Part shown: positions 43,065 to 54,645 of the stretch, piece after piece
Layout of the letters: the number at the start of each line of letters is the position of its first letter
How positions within the stretch are numbered: position 1 is the first letter of the stretch
Assembly (NCBI GenBank): GCA_016946835.1
Contig: JACVTC010000031.1
Location: 1,281,001-1,345,000 of the forward strand
Source of the DNA: Neocallimastix lanati (nom. inval.)
Lineage: Eukaryota; Neocallimastigomycota; Neocallimastigomycetes; Neocallimastigales; Neocallimastigaceae
Length of the DNA stretch: 64,000 nt
Direction: 5' to 3'
Translations under genes and position numbers: made by a program
Notes under the pieces: generated by a model
Seen by the model: the letters and a program-made list of their open reading frames with translations, nothing else
The model's database searches: none
What the model was told of the DNA's origin: nothing

Positions 43065-43597
43065 GTTAACCCCATGTTTTAAAAATATAAAAGGAAACAA
43101 TATTAACAACAAAGATCTATTTCTAGAAAAAAAATTTTTATTTTATTTTTTTTTTTTACATCACCATAATATGCATTTATAGATAAAAATATATATTATT
43201 TAAATTTTATAAAAATTAAAAAATTTTTATTTTATATATTTAAAAAAAAACAGAAAAAAAATTTTTTTTTAATCTTTTGTCTTTTTTGATACTAAAAACA
43301 AACAAACAAACAAAAAAAAAGAAAATACTTCAAAAAAAAAAATACTTTAAAAAAAAAAAAAATTTAAAAGAAAAAAAAAGTTGTAATTTGTTATTTAATA
43401 AAAAATATATATATTTATTATAAAAAAAATAATTATAAAAATTATATAAAAGTTAATAGTCATATAATAATATGAATATAACTTTTTTTTTTTTTTTTAT
43501 TTTTTATTATCAATAATAGTATTATTTTTTGTGTAAAAATTATATTTCTTTTATTTTTTTTATTTTTATTTTATTTTTTTTTATTATTATTATTATT

Positions 43598-43662
<65 letters not shown>

Positions 43663-43890
43663 GTGTGGTTGTTATATATTATTATTTGTTTTAATTATTT
43701 ACAGTAAGTTTTGGCATATTGAAAAATTAATTTTAATGAATGAATTATATTCCATTTCTTTCATTTTTAAACTGAAAAGGTTTAAAAATTTAGAAGACAT
43801 ATTAAAGTCTTTATTAAATAATTTTTTTTTTTTTTGTTTTTTAATTTTTTCAAATGTTTTGGATTAAAAAAAAAAAATTTTTTAGATTCA
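42587..43890. other. Intergenic spacer
   Basis: A/T homopolymers including an A40 run near 43023-43062 and an AAT array at 43601-43662. An open frame at 43529-43867 is mostly Ile/Phe from the AAT run; its last third looks slightly less repetitive, but no family was recognised and it is not called. Confidence 0.5.
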
Positions 43891-43935
43891 TTAGAAAAGT
43901 ATTTACATATACTATCATAATTCAGTTAGTATGTT

Positions 43936-44273
43936 ATAATTTAGACACATATGATGAGTACCTATCTCTCATTATGACCATAACAGATATAACTGTTAGG
44001 TGTGATATACTGGCATACTAGTACAGTGTTGCCCCTCCACAAGTCGTTACACATTTCTGTCTGGGACTTTATTCCCTAAAATTCCTACATATATCTCCAT
44101 TGACCAACATGCATTCGGAATAGGAACCATTCACCCCTTCAGTGAGGAGTGTAATCATTGGCTTGTGGACATGTTATCATCAGTGCCTATGATTAAGTCG
44201 TAGCGTAGTATCACAGGGGCTGGGTCCAATATGCTGCCAAGGGAAAGCCTTTTTGGAATACCACTGTGGTCAA
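43936..44273. mobile_element. Anonymous 338-bp G/C-enriched insertion-like island
   Basis: The segment is bounded by TTAGTATGTT at 43926-43935 and 44274-44283 and has composition quite unlike its surroundings. It has no long frame on either strand. On the + strand a 5-bp stem/7-base loop at 44187-44203 (CTATG-ATTAAGT-CGTAG) has the geometry of a tRNA anticodon arm with UAA in the anticodon position. TGGCTTGTGG (44159) and GGGTCCAAT (44222) are loose A-box and B-box matches, but the D-arm would be about 9 bases too long. No poly-A abuts either repeat; a 40-base A-run lies 75 bases further at about 44360. A solo LTR (it could start TGTTATAAT and end GGTCA) or a non-autonomous element are both possible. 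Confidence 0.4.
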
Positions 44274-44359
44274 TTAGTATGTTGAAAGCTTCAAAAAATA
44301 TTATTTCTAATTGTTATATCATAAATATCATGACTATTAATTTCTGAATGATAAATAGG

Positions 44360-44401
<42 letters not shown>

Positions 44402-44593
44402 AAGAAAAAAATTTTTTTTATTTTATCATTATCTTTATGTCCTATAAAATTTCTTTAAAGTGAACATCATTTTTTATTTTTTATTAAATATGATATATTT
44501 TTTTTTCTAACGGAGTTACTGAAGCCATTATAATGTTATAAAAAAATAAAAAATTAGAAAAAAAAAAAAAAAAAAGTTATTCAAAAAAAAAAA

Positions 44594-44630
<37 letters not shown>

Positions 44631-44861
44631 AAATATAAATATATTTTAATGTAAAATATAAAAAATGTAAATTGGTAAAGTTTCTTTCAGTTATATATAT
44701 GATACATGCATATTTTTTAAATAAAAAAAATTTAATAATAAATAAATAAATGTAAATATAAGCATAAACATAAATAAATAAATAAATAAATAATTTTGTT
44801 ATGGATTTAAAACATTTAAAAAAATTTTTTTTTTCTTTTTTACACTTTATTTTATTTTTAG

Positions 44862-45099
44862 TATTTCTATTGGTTTGATTTAAATTTAGATCACTGGCAA
44901 AATGCCAATCCTTAATTGTATCGCAATAACAAAAATCTTACTGAATTTGCTTCGCTTAGAAATAGAGTGCTTGTCGATGCTGAAATGACAAGGCCAAATA
45001 AAGGAAGTAATACCTTACAACCACATATCAATGGGGAAGAGTAAGACGACCGTCGTTTAGAGGCCCTATTGTCCTCTTCTTTCATTATTCCCCAGTCTA
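44862..45099 (+). pseudogene. Broken reading frame of unknown family
   Basis: Read from 44862 the + strand gives about 79 codons with protein-like composition, including FYWFDLNLDHWQNANP, FASLRNRVLVDAEMTRPNKG and DDRRLEALLSSSFIIPQ. It has two in-frame TAA codons, at 44916 and about 45051. A TTTTATTTTTAG acceptor-like sequence precedes it. Composition is much richer in G/C than the flanks. No family was recognised; a retrotransposon gag/pol remnant or a dead host gene exon are both plausible. Confidence 0.4.
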
Positions 45100-45285
45100 A
45101 AAAAAAAAATTGTGATATATATAATTATTAAAATAGCTTATAATATATAAATATGAAATATGAAATAATAAAAAATTAAGAAAAAGACCGAATAGAATAT
45201 TAATGGTCTCTTGAAAATGAATAATCAAAAAAGATTTTTTTTATATTTTTTTTTCTTTTTCTTTTTTTTTTTTTTTTTTTTATTT

Positions 45286-45320
<35 letters not shown>

Positions 45321-45694
45321 AAGAAGGTAATATGTATTAATAATATAATGAATGAAGAAAAAAAAATATTATATATTTATTTCATAAAAATTTATAAATA
45401 ATAAATAATAAATTTAATTAATTCTATTTTTAATGTTGTAATTTTTTTAATATTATTGAAATATAAATAAAATAAAATAAAATAAATAAATTATAATAAA
45501 TAAATTATAATAAATAATTTTTTTTTTTCCTTTTTATATTAATTATTTTGGAATATCTACATAAAATTTCAAACTTTATTTTGAATAAAAAACAAATAAT
45601 AAAAAAAAAAAATAAAAAATTACTTTTCAAAATTTTAATTTTAATTCAAATTCGAAATCCATTTATTATTAGATTAATTTATATTTAAACTATT

Positions 45695-45725
<31 letters not shown>

Positions 45726-45924
45726 TTATTTTTAGTTTTTTTAGAATTATTAATTTTACTTTTACAAATAAAACAATTTTTAATTTTATAGTATATATAT
45801 ATATATTTATTATTTATTATTATTATTATTATTTTTTATCAAAAATTTCTTAAAAATAGAAACAACCACAAAATATATAATATTAAAAAAAAAATAAATA
45901 AGTAAATAAATTATAGATGAAAGG
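45100..45924. other. Intergenic / upstream region of the PP2C-like gene
   Basis: T-rich runs at 45240-45316, TTTA repeats at 45700-45727 and the presumed leader of the following gene. A four-codon upstream frame touching its start is described under findings. Confidence 0.5.
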
Positions 45925-46847
45925 ATGAAAACTCGTCAAGATTCATTATATCGTTGTTTATCTATTTGTAAAGGTTCGGGGTATTATTCAGCATCAAAAG
46001 AAGATAGAATAATAGTTATTCCAGACCTCATAGAATATATTAAAGATAATTATTCTAATTATCTTCAAAATATATATGATGAACCAAATTTATATTCCGA
46101 AAAGCAGCTTTTATCCTACATTGAAGATAAAACCTTCAAATTATATGCTGGTATTTCTTTTATTATTATTATAAATATTATACTTTATATATAGTCTTAT
46201 ATTATTATTTAAAATAATTTCCTTTTTTAATATTATTTATTTATATATATATATATATTTAAAATATTAAAAATATATATAATGGATAAAAATATTATAT
46301 GAAATTTCATTACATTAATTTTATTTATTTATCTATTTATTTATTTTAAATTAATATTAAAAACTATTAAAATAATTAAAATAATAAATTATACTAAACT
46401 TATATACTAGTTTTTGATGGACATTGTGGAAAATTCTGTAGTACTTATTTACAACAAATGTTTCCATTTGAATTATGTGCTAATGAATCTTTTAAACAAG
46501 GCAATTATAAATTAAGTTTAATTGAAACCTATGAAAATTTACATAAAAAATTACTTGAATGTAAGGATTATAAACCGGAAGAACAAACGTATATTTATTG
46601 GTAATTAATTTATCCTTTTTTTTTTCTCACACACTTTCTCTCTTTCTCTCTCTCTAAAACAATATAATAATAATTAAACATTTAAAAAAAAAAAAAAAAA
46701 AAAAAAGTATTAATAATAATAATAAAAAATTAATTATTAAAAGTATAAATAAAAAAATAAAATAAAATAAAATAAAATAAAATAAATTTTTATATTAGAA
46801 ATTTCATAAAATAATTTTGTTTAATAATTATTAATTAACGTTTATTC

Positions 46848-46880
<33 letters not shown>

Positions 46881-47664
46881 GAATGATACATTTATATATT
46901 TATGTATTATCGATATATATATATATTAATTTTTTGTTTTATAGCTCAGGATCTACGGCGTCTGTAGCTTTAATTACAGAAGAAGAGACATTTTTCTCAT
47001 TTTTAGGTGATAGTCCTATTATAATTTGGAAAAATTATGAAGAAAAACCAAAATTAGTAAATATATATTTCTTAGATATATATATATATTAATAAATAAA
47101 TTTTAGTTAATTAAATATAATATATATATATATTATTTTATATGATTTATTTAATTAGTTATTTAAAGAGCATAATATTGAAAATGAATCTCTTCATCAA
47201 ACTTTAATCGATTCAAATATTTTTTTTGTTGTATCACAACCACAAAATCATAAACCATTATCAAAAATTGTCACGGATTCCGAGGAAAAGCAAAAAATAT
47301 TAGAGAAGTTTAATATGGGAAATGTACCAAGAAAGTATCGTAAAAATAAAAAATCAAATAAAAGTAAAAAAAACGATCTTAAACCTGAAAATATACGAAT
47401 TGGGTTTTCAGCATTAAATGTTTGGGGTACATTAGGTGATAGTATTTATGAACCTAATATTTTTAATCCATTTGTTGAAGAAATGGAAAATTTTAGAAAT
47501 TTGAAGCGTGAACGACTAAATGAAATGGCAATTAAATTAAAACCAGGATCATTTTCAAAAACTCATTCATTTATGGATGTTGATATTGAAGAAATTGAAG
47601 CAATGGATCAAGAAATTGAGAGTATCAATAATGTAGATAATAATGCTAATATTACTACTACTGC

Positions 47665-47696
<32 letters not shown>

Positions 47697-47827
47697 GTTA
47701 TACCAATTTAAAACCAAATATTTTTGGTTTTAAACAAAAATTTAATACCAATAATAATACTACTATATTCAATAAAAATTCAAAAAATCTTAATAATAAT
47801 TACAGTAATAATAATAATAATTATAGC

Positions 47828-47874
<47 letters not shown>

Positions 47875-48583
47875 AAAAGTTTTAGTTCAATCTTCTTTAC
47901 TACAATTTTTTAATTCTTCAGCATCTTCAAATTCAAATATATCTACTAAAAATTCCGAGAATTTTCATCAAAATTCTTCAATTCTTGAGAGGAATAATAC
48001 CATTATTATAGATGATGATGATTCTCTGGATGAATCTACATCAACTACACCAAAATTAACACCTACTCTAGCTCCTAATTATTCACCATCATCTCCTTCT
48101 TCTTCTCCTAATGATACATTCAATTCTGAATTTAAATTTAATTTTGAATTAAAACCAACTCTCACCTTAAAAGAATTACATAATCTCTCTAATCAATCCA
48201 CTTATGAAGAAATTATACCATTTTTAATGTATCAACCCTGTTGGACCAAACTTTCTAAACATATCTCTCTATCTAAGAAAAATCTTTCCAATTCTAAAAT
48301 ATTTTCTACTTCAATAAATACATTAAATAGAAGTCATTGTATTCGATCCTGTAGTTTAAAACGAGTTCCAGAGGTCACTTCATTTAATAATTCGGATCTT
48401 CGATTATTTATGATTGCCTCGGATGGAGTGATTCGTTCCTACTCTGAATATAAAGATCAATATAATTCTATGATTATGAATTATTTTAAAAATCCAGAAA
48501 AATTAATGTCAGCATTTAAAGAATTTTCTTCTTCTATTAATGATGATCATTCCTTAATTTGTTTGTTTTATAACAATACAAAT

Positions 48584-48589
<6 letters not shown>
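45925..48589 (+). CDS. Divergent PP2C-type (PPM) protein phosphatase with Asn-rich insertion
   Basis: Exons 45925-46150, 46411-46600, 46945-47056 and 47159-48589 join in phase to 652 residues. PPM motifs appear in order: SASKEDR (Glu26, Asp27), VFDGHCG (Asp78), SGSTASVALI (140-149), FLGDS (Asp161), LNVWGTLGDS (Asp270), KRVPEV, IASDGVIRSYS (Asp598) and DDHSLICLFY near the end (Asp638/639). All metal-binding acids therefore seem present, predicting Mn/Mg-dependent Ser/Thr phosphatase activity. Departures: the Arg four residues before the first metal Glu is Ser22, and DGHGG is DGHCG. About 300 Asn/Ser-rich residues (about 275-575, with poly-Asn and a DDDD patch) separate the GDS motif from the final strands, which normally follow closely. 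Activity may be low, and a pseudophosphatase role is possible. A basic stretch (KYRKNKKSNKSKKN, 235-248) could be a nuclear signal. Confidence 0.85.
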
Positions 48590-48615
<26 letters not shown>

Positions 48616-48818
48616 TTAACAAAAAAAAAAAAATAAAAAAAAAAAAAGTAGTAAAAATAGTAAATATTAATAAATATGTATATTTACTATTTTTACTTTT
48701 ATTATCATTTCATTTTATATATATATATATATATACTATATTTAAATATAAATATTATAGAATTATTTATTTAATATAATTATAATATATATTTCATAAT
48801 TTATTTATTAATTTATAA

Positions 48819-48861
<43 letters not shown>

Positions 48862-49016
48862 GAAAAGAAAAGAAAAGAAAAGAAAAAGGAAACAAGAGAA
48901 AAAAACTAAAAACTAAAAATAAATAATACACAAAATATATATATATTTTTTTATTAATTTTTTAATAAAAGATTTGTATTTTATGGTTTGATGTTTAATC
49001 CATTTAATTCATTTAT

Positions 49017-49080
<64 letters not shown>

Positions 49081-50033
49081 CTTATTTATTTATTTATTTT
49101 ATTTGTTTTTTTTTCTTTAAATTAATCTTTTTATTTATGTTACATTTTAATCACAGATCTGAAAAGCAAAATAAATTTACACGTGTATAAATCAGATAAT
49201 ATCATTATTTTATACTCCATATATGTTTAAAATACATAAATAATGTTATGATTGGTAAGGAAATCATATTAAGAAAAGAAGATCGTTTTAAATTACTTAC
49301 ATATTATGATTGGATATTATTTAATTCTCCATTTTTACATATAAAATTAAATATATATATATATAAAAAATAATAATACTATTAAAAATTTTTATAATTA
49401 ATAATAAATAATTATAATTTTTAATATAAAATATAAAAGATGAAATATTTAACTTAAAATCAGTAATTATTATTATTTTTTTTTTTAAAATAAACTTAAA
49501 AAAAAAAATATGATTATTCCATGAAGTATATAAAATTTATTATATATAATACATTGGTTACTACATATATATTTTAATATACTCTAATAATATATTTAAA
49601 TAAAATTAAAATCAATAATAATAATATTGTTTTACTTTTTTTTTTTTTTTATTTCTTTGCTTGGTATTTTTTTTTTTTGTCATTATAATAGAGATATTAT
49701 ATTTATAATTGGAGTTAATATTTATTAAACATTTATTTATTATATTAATATAAAGGTATAGATAAAAAAAAAAAAATTAATAACAATTAATAATTATAAT
49801 ATTTATTATAATAATAATACCAATAATAATTTATAAAAGCTTTGTTCATTTATATATTCTAATAATTTATTATAAAAAATTTCAATTTAAATATTATTAA
49901 AATAATTTATCCAATTATCCAATTTCACGGCTTCGTCTTTACTATTAAAAAAAAAAAATTATTTTATAAATTTTTTTTTTTTAATTTTGTAAAAATAATA
50001 TTTTTCAATAAATTCATAGTATTTAATACCAAC
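48590..50033. other. Intergenic spacer
   Basis: Contains a (TTTA)n run at 49018-49100 and a more complex patch at 49150-49320. A G/C-containing patch (CACGGCTTCGTC) at 49926-49940, about 100 bases before the TIM50 start, is a candidate promoter or leader element. Confidence 0.5.
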
Positions 50034-50559
50034 ATGTCAATAACGTCCATTACTTCAAAAATTCCAAATAGATTAATTGGCTTACCCCAATTAGTCCCAA
50101 TGACTTCAAGATTAATTACCAATTCTTATTATCCAAATTTACGTAATATAAATGCAAAAATTAATGTCCAATTATATTCAACTCAAAAAGATGACAATAA
50201 TAAGGAAAATAAAATTCCTAAAAAGAATGTTAGTGATTTTGATGCTATGAAGCTCGGTGAAGAAAAATTAAGAGAACAAAAGAAACAAAATGAACCATCA
50301 AAACCAAAGAAGGAAAAAAAAGAAAAAAAGGAAAATAAAAATAATAAAGAAAACCCAGAAGAAAGAGAAACTCACTTTTTAAGAAATATTTTCCTTTTTA
50401 CTAGTACTCTAGGTCTTGCTTCTTTATTATATTATGGTAATTTTTTTTTTTTTTTTTTTTTTTTTAATAATATTTATGATAAAATATGAAATGTAACACA
50501 AATATTTATAAATTAAATATTAACATAATATATTGAAAATATATAATTATTATATATAA

Positions 50560-50604
<45 letters not shown>

Positions 50605-52698
50605 AATAATTTCATATTTCATATTTCAAAATATAATTAATTCATTTATTGTTCAACATTTCAAAATTTCACAATTTTTAATTAATAAATAATAATCATG
50701 TCCTATTTTAATTTATATATATATATAATAAATATATATATACAAATTTATTTATTCATTATTTTTTTTTCAGGTCGTCCATATGAAAAAACTGATTCTT
50801 TAAAACCAGAAGCCTGGTTAGAAAGATCCAAAAAGAGAATTGAGGATAAAGTAATTATTAGGAAATTAATAGAAAATATATAACATCATTATATATATAT
50901 ATATATTTAAAAAAAAAAAAAAAAAGAATAAGCAAATTTTTAAATTTATTTATTAATTCATTTATCAATTTATTTATTAATATATATATATATATGTTAT
51001 TATATTTTGAAAAATAATATAAAATTATAATATTATTTAAAAGAAAAATGAAGAAAAGAAACTTTTACCAGATCTTTTACCAGAACCATATGGTCACCCA
51101 TACACTTTAGTTCTTAATTTAGATGATACCTTAATTTCAGTTGAATGGGAGGTAAATTTATTATATCAAAAAAAAAAAAAAAAAAAGTTTAAATAACTGA
51201 TAATATACATATAATGAAATTATATATATTTTATATATATTTTTTTTAATAATAATAATTATAAATACTGATAATAATTATAAAATTATATAGAGAGAAC
51301 AGGGATGGCGAATTGCTAAAAGACCAGGTTTAGATTTCTTTATTCAATATTTATCAAACTTTTATGAAATTATTGTTGTTTCAACTTCTTCACCAGTAGT
51401 ATGTATCATACGATTTTTTTTTAATAAAAAAAAAAAAAAAAAAAAAATTATAGTTTAAATAATAATAAAATTTTAATTCTATAATAAAATTTGTTTTAAC
51501 ATAAATTAATAATAATTAATTTAAATCTCTATTTTTTATAATATATATTTTTTTAATATTTTATTATTATTATTATTATTTTATTTTATTTTATTATATT
51601 TTATTTTAATTCATTTATTAAATAGATTGCTGCACCATTAATCGATAAAATCGATCCATATGGTTTAATTATGTATCGTTTATACAAAGATTCTTTAGTT
51701 TCTGTAAAGAAGAAGAAGGTTAAGGATTTAAATCAATACAATAGAGATATTAGAAAGACAATATTAATTGATATTAATAAAGATGGTTACGCTTTACATC
51801 CAAATAATGGTATTACTATATCTAAATTTACTGGTGATAAGAATGATACTGAGCTCCTAAAGTTAATTCCATTCTTAGAAAGTAAGTTTTTTTTTTAAAA
51901 AAAAAAAAAAAAAAAAATAAATAAATGAATTATATTGTATATGATATTATTAAATCATTCAATCAATATAATATATATATATAAATATTTATTAAATTAT
52001 TAAATTACTAAACAAATAAATTATTATTATTATTATTATTATTATTATTTTAATTTATTATTATTATTTTAATTTAAAATAATATTAGCTATGGTTATAA
52101 CAGCACCAGAAGATATTAGACCAGTTTTAAAATCTTATGCTAATAAATATATTCCAAAAGCCTTCTCTGATTACCAAGAAGAATTAAGAAAACAATTCAA
52201 TAAAGAACACAGAGAGAAGATGGCACATTTACATTTAAAGAGTATGTATACGTATATAAAGATAGATAGATTTTATTATAAAATACTACATAAAAACTTC
52301 AGTTATAATTATTAAAATAATAATTTATATATTTTATTACCTATAATAATTTTACATTACTATTTGATTATTATTTTATTTAATTTTTTTAATATATTTA
52401 TATTAATATATTTTTTATTTTTTTAATTATTTCAATATTAATAATATTTATATATTATCTCATAAAATATATTAAAAATAACTACATTAACAATAAAAAT
52501 ACGAATAATTTATTATAACAAAAAAAAAATTTTTTTTAATACATAAATCTATACACATAAAATAAAATGGAATCAAAAAAAAAAAATAATAATAATAAAA
52601 ATAAAAATAAATAATACAATTTTTCACTATTATTTATATAAATTAATCTTAATAATTTTTTTTATTCATTCAAAAAAATGATATTTCAAACACAAAAA

Positions 52699-52730
<32 letters not shown>

Positions 52731-53089
52731 AAGATGATCCTGCTAAAGGATTATTTGATACCTTATTAGGTGGTCGTGCTGATTCACATGAAGGTGTTAT
52801 TGGTGTTATTACTCCAGAATGGACTAATCCTGTTAATGAAATTGAAGAAAGAAGAGTACAAACTCGTTACTCCTTCTTAACTCGAAGAGAAGAATGGGCA
52901 AAACTTATCGAGGAACAGAGAGAACTTCAACAAAAGGAAATACAAGCTCAATTAGATAAATTAGAAAAAAGAAAAGAAGGTTTAAAGAATTTTGTTACTT
53001 TTGGATTATATAAGAAATTTAAAAAGAATGATAAGAAAGAAGAAGAATTATCAAATGAAAATGTTATTATTTTAGAAGAAAAGAAATAA
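50034..53089 (+). CDS. tim50: Mitochondrial import inner membrane translocase subunit TIM50
   Basis: Seven exons (50034-50436, 50774-50850, 51044-51151, 51294-51398, 51626-51881, 52089-52241, 52734-53089) join in phase to 485 residues. Residues 1-50 form an Arg-containing, acid-free presequence ending NVQLYST. A Lys/Glu-rich charged stretch follows, then one membrane segment (about 115-134, [20 protein letters not shown]). The C-terminal part is the FCP1/NIF-like domain facing the intermembrane space: [48 protein letters not shown], and [19 protein letters not shown]. This receptor hands presequence proteins from TOM to TIM23. The phosphatase DxDxT signature is NLDDT (Asn185 for the first Asp), in keeping with TIM50 being non-catalytic. 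The tail (about 410-485) is a charged helix, longer than the core needs. Introns are 131 to 492 bases and very A/T-rich. Confidence 0.93.
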
Positions 53090-53280
53090 TAAAATAAAAA
53101 TAAAATATATATTTATTTTTTTGATTCCCATTTTATTATATATTTAAATCTATTAAAAATTAGAAAAAAACAAAAAAATCATGAATATCATTAATAACAT
53201 TTAATATAATATAAAATTATCTTATATATATTTCAAATTTTTTTTTTTTTTTTACCTCATTCTAACTATAAATCATCAAA

Positions 53281-53339
<59 letters not shown>

Positions 53340-54150
53340 TTAATTTTTTTATTTTCTATAAACTATCTATCTAATAAAAAAAAAAAAAATAGTAAAATAA
53401 GAGTAGTAATAAAATGAAAATAATAATTATTATATAAACTTTATATATATTATATATATATATAGAAAAAAAAATAATAATAACAGTAAATAAATTAGCA
53501 ATAATAATAGTAATAATAATAAGAAGAAGAAGAAGAAAAAAAAAAAAAAAAAAAGAAGAAAAAAAAATAATAATTATTAGTATTTTAATTATTGTTAATA
53601 TATTTTAAAAAAAAAAAAAAAATAAAATAAAAATAAAAATAAAAATAAAGTATAAAGAATAAATAAATTAAACTACAATAATATGAAGTATAAATAAAAA
53701 TTTTTTTTTTCTTTTTTTCCTTAGAAAAATAATAAATTTAAACGAAATCAAATAGTATTCCAATTTAAAAAATTAAATAAATATAATTAAATAAATATAA
53801 TTAAATAAATATAATAAAAATAAAAATAAAATAAAAATTAATAAATTAATAAATTAATAAATTAATAAAAAAAAAAAAATTTTTTTTTTTTTTCTATTAA
53901 TATAAAATGATTATCAGTATTTTTGATAACTAAGTAATACATAATAATACAAATTAAAAATAAAATAAATATTGTGATAATATTACTGAGTATTTTATTA
54001 ATAAAAATAAAATACATAGTGAAAGTCCTATAAAAGAGTATTTTATTAATAAAAATTGGAGCGTCAACGCTGAAAATGCAGTAAGACAGTCTAGCAGGGC
54101 CAATGCCTCTGAAAGAGAAGACCATAATTTCTTTCAGATAGACGATTCAA
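53090..54150. other. Intergenic with small structured patch
   Basis: A/T-rich with a TTTA run at 53295-53342 and GAA repeats near 53520. GAGTATTTTATTAATAAAAAT occurs twice (53988 and 54036). From 54055 the DNA becomes G/C-richer and holds two short hairpins: AGCG/CGCT at 54060-54071, and TCTGAAAGA (54108) with TCTTTCAGA (54130). Confidence 0.5.
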
Positions 54151-54162
54151 ACCTTAATCCAT
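54151..54162. repeat. Target-site duplication, copy 1
   Basis: ACCTTAATCCAT, identical to 54634-54645. Only two bases (GA) separate it from the T18 run that is the element's A-tail on the - strand. Confidence 0.75.
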
Positions 54163-54633
54163 GATTTTTTTTTTTTTTTTTTATTTCCGGTGTGTACCGC
54201 CCTATGCCCCCCTCAAGGCATGAGAATATTAAGGTAGTTACAACACTTCGTGTGCTATAGCACAGGCGGATATAGTCCCTACTGGACAGCCTTAACTGTG
54301 AATTCAGCATTGGCGCTCTAACCATACATATTATTGCTGAGATTTTTCTAGCACGATTTTTCTCGGAACGCTTTTTCGGTGCCTAACTCCCTAGAAGCGA
54401 GACTAGAATAACCTAACCCAATGAGTCACGTGTTAACCCACTTGGTAATAGTATTTAGTGAGTAGATTGATTCTTAGTTTAACTACGTGTATATGAACCC
54501 ATATGCTAGGAATTCCCTCGTAAGTATATTGATGACAGTTACTAGTGCAACCCTCTCAGGCCCACTGTTCGAACCAGGAGCCTTATGCTTTAAGACGCAA
54601 CGCCTTAACAGCCAGGATAGAACCTGGAACGAC
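54163..54633 (-). mobile_element. SINE-like retroposed element with tRNA-like head and A18 tail
   Basis: A 471-bp G/C-richer insertion between perfect 12-bp direct repeats. Read on the - strand, the head has TGGCTGTTAAGGCG (54614-54601, A-box region), an anticodon-like loop CTTAAAG (54594-54588, UAA) and a perfect B-box core GGTTCGAAC (54575-54567). Spacing from position 8 to 52 is 39 bases against 44 in a tRNA, as if about 5 bases of the D-loop were lost; the resemblance is to tRNA-Leu. A T-arm-like hairpin CCAGG-TTCTAT-CCTGG precedes it, and a second D-arm-like string (ATGGTTAGAGCGCC, about 54326-54313) lies in the body. The - strand 3' end is A18 next to the target-site repeat. Head, tail and target-site duplication are the hallmarks of a Pol III-transcribed SINE moved by LINE machinery. 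Frames on either strand inside it are not genes. Confidence 0.7.
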
Positions 54634-54645
54634 ACCTTAATCCAT
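54634..54645. repeat. Target-site duplication, copy 2
   Basis: ACCTTAATCCAT at the 5' (head) side of the - strand element. Flanking bases on both sides differ from copy 1, so the duplication is exactly 12 bp. Confidence 0.75.

Noticed and set aside
43529-43867. 112-codon open frame
   Set aside because: First two thirds derive from TTA/AAT repeats; the remainder has no recognisable motif and no splice support.
44000-44290. Ribosomal RNA fragment
   Set aside because: The G/C-rich island was compared with remembered large-subunit 3' end motifs; only short chance matches.
54561-54621. A functional tRNA-Leu gene
   Set aside because: A-box, anticodon loop and B-box are present, but the D-loop is short by about 5 bases and the anticodon stem does not pair, so it is a derived head, not a working tRNA.
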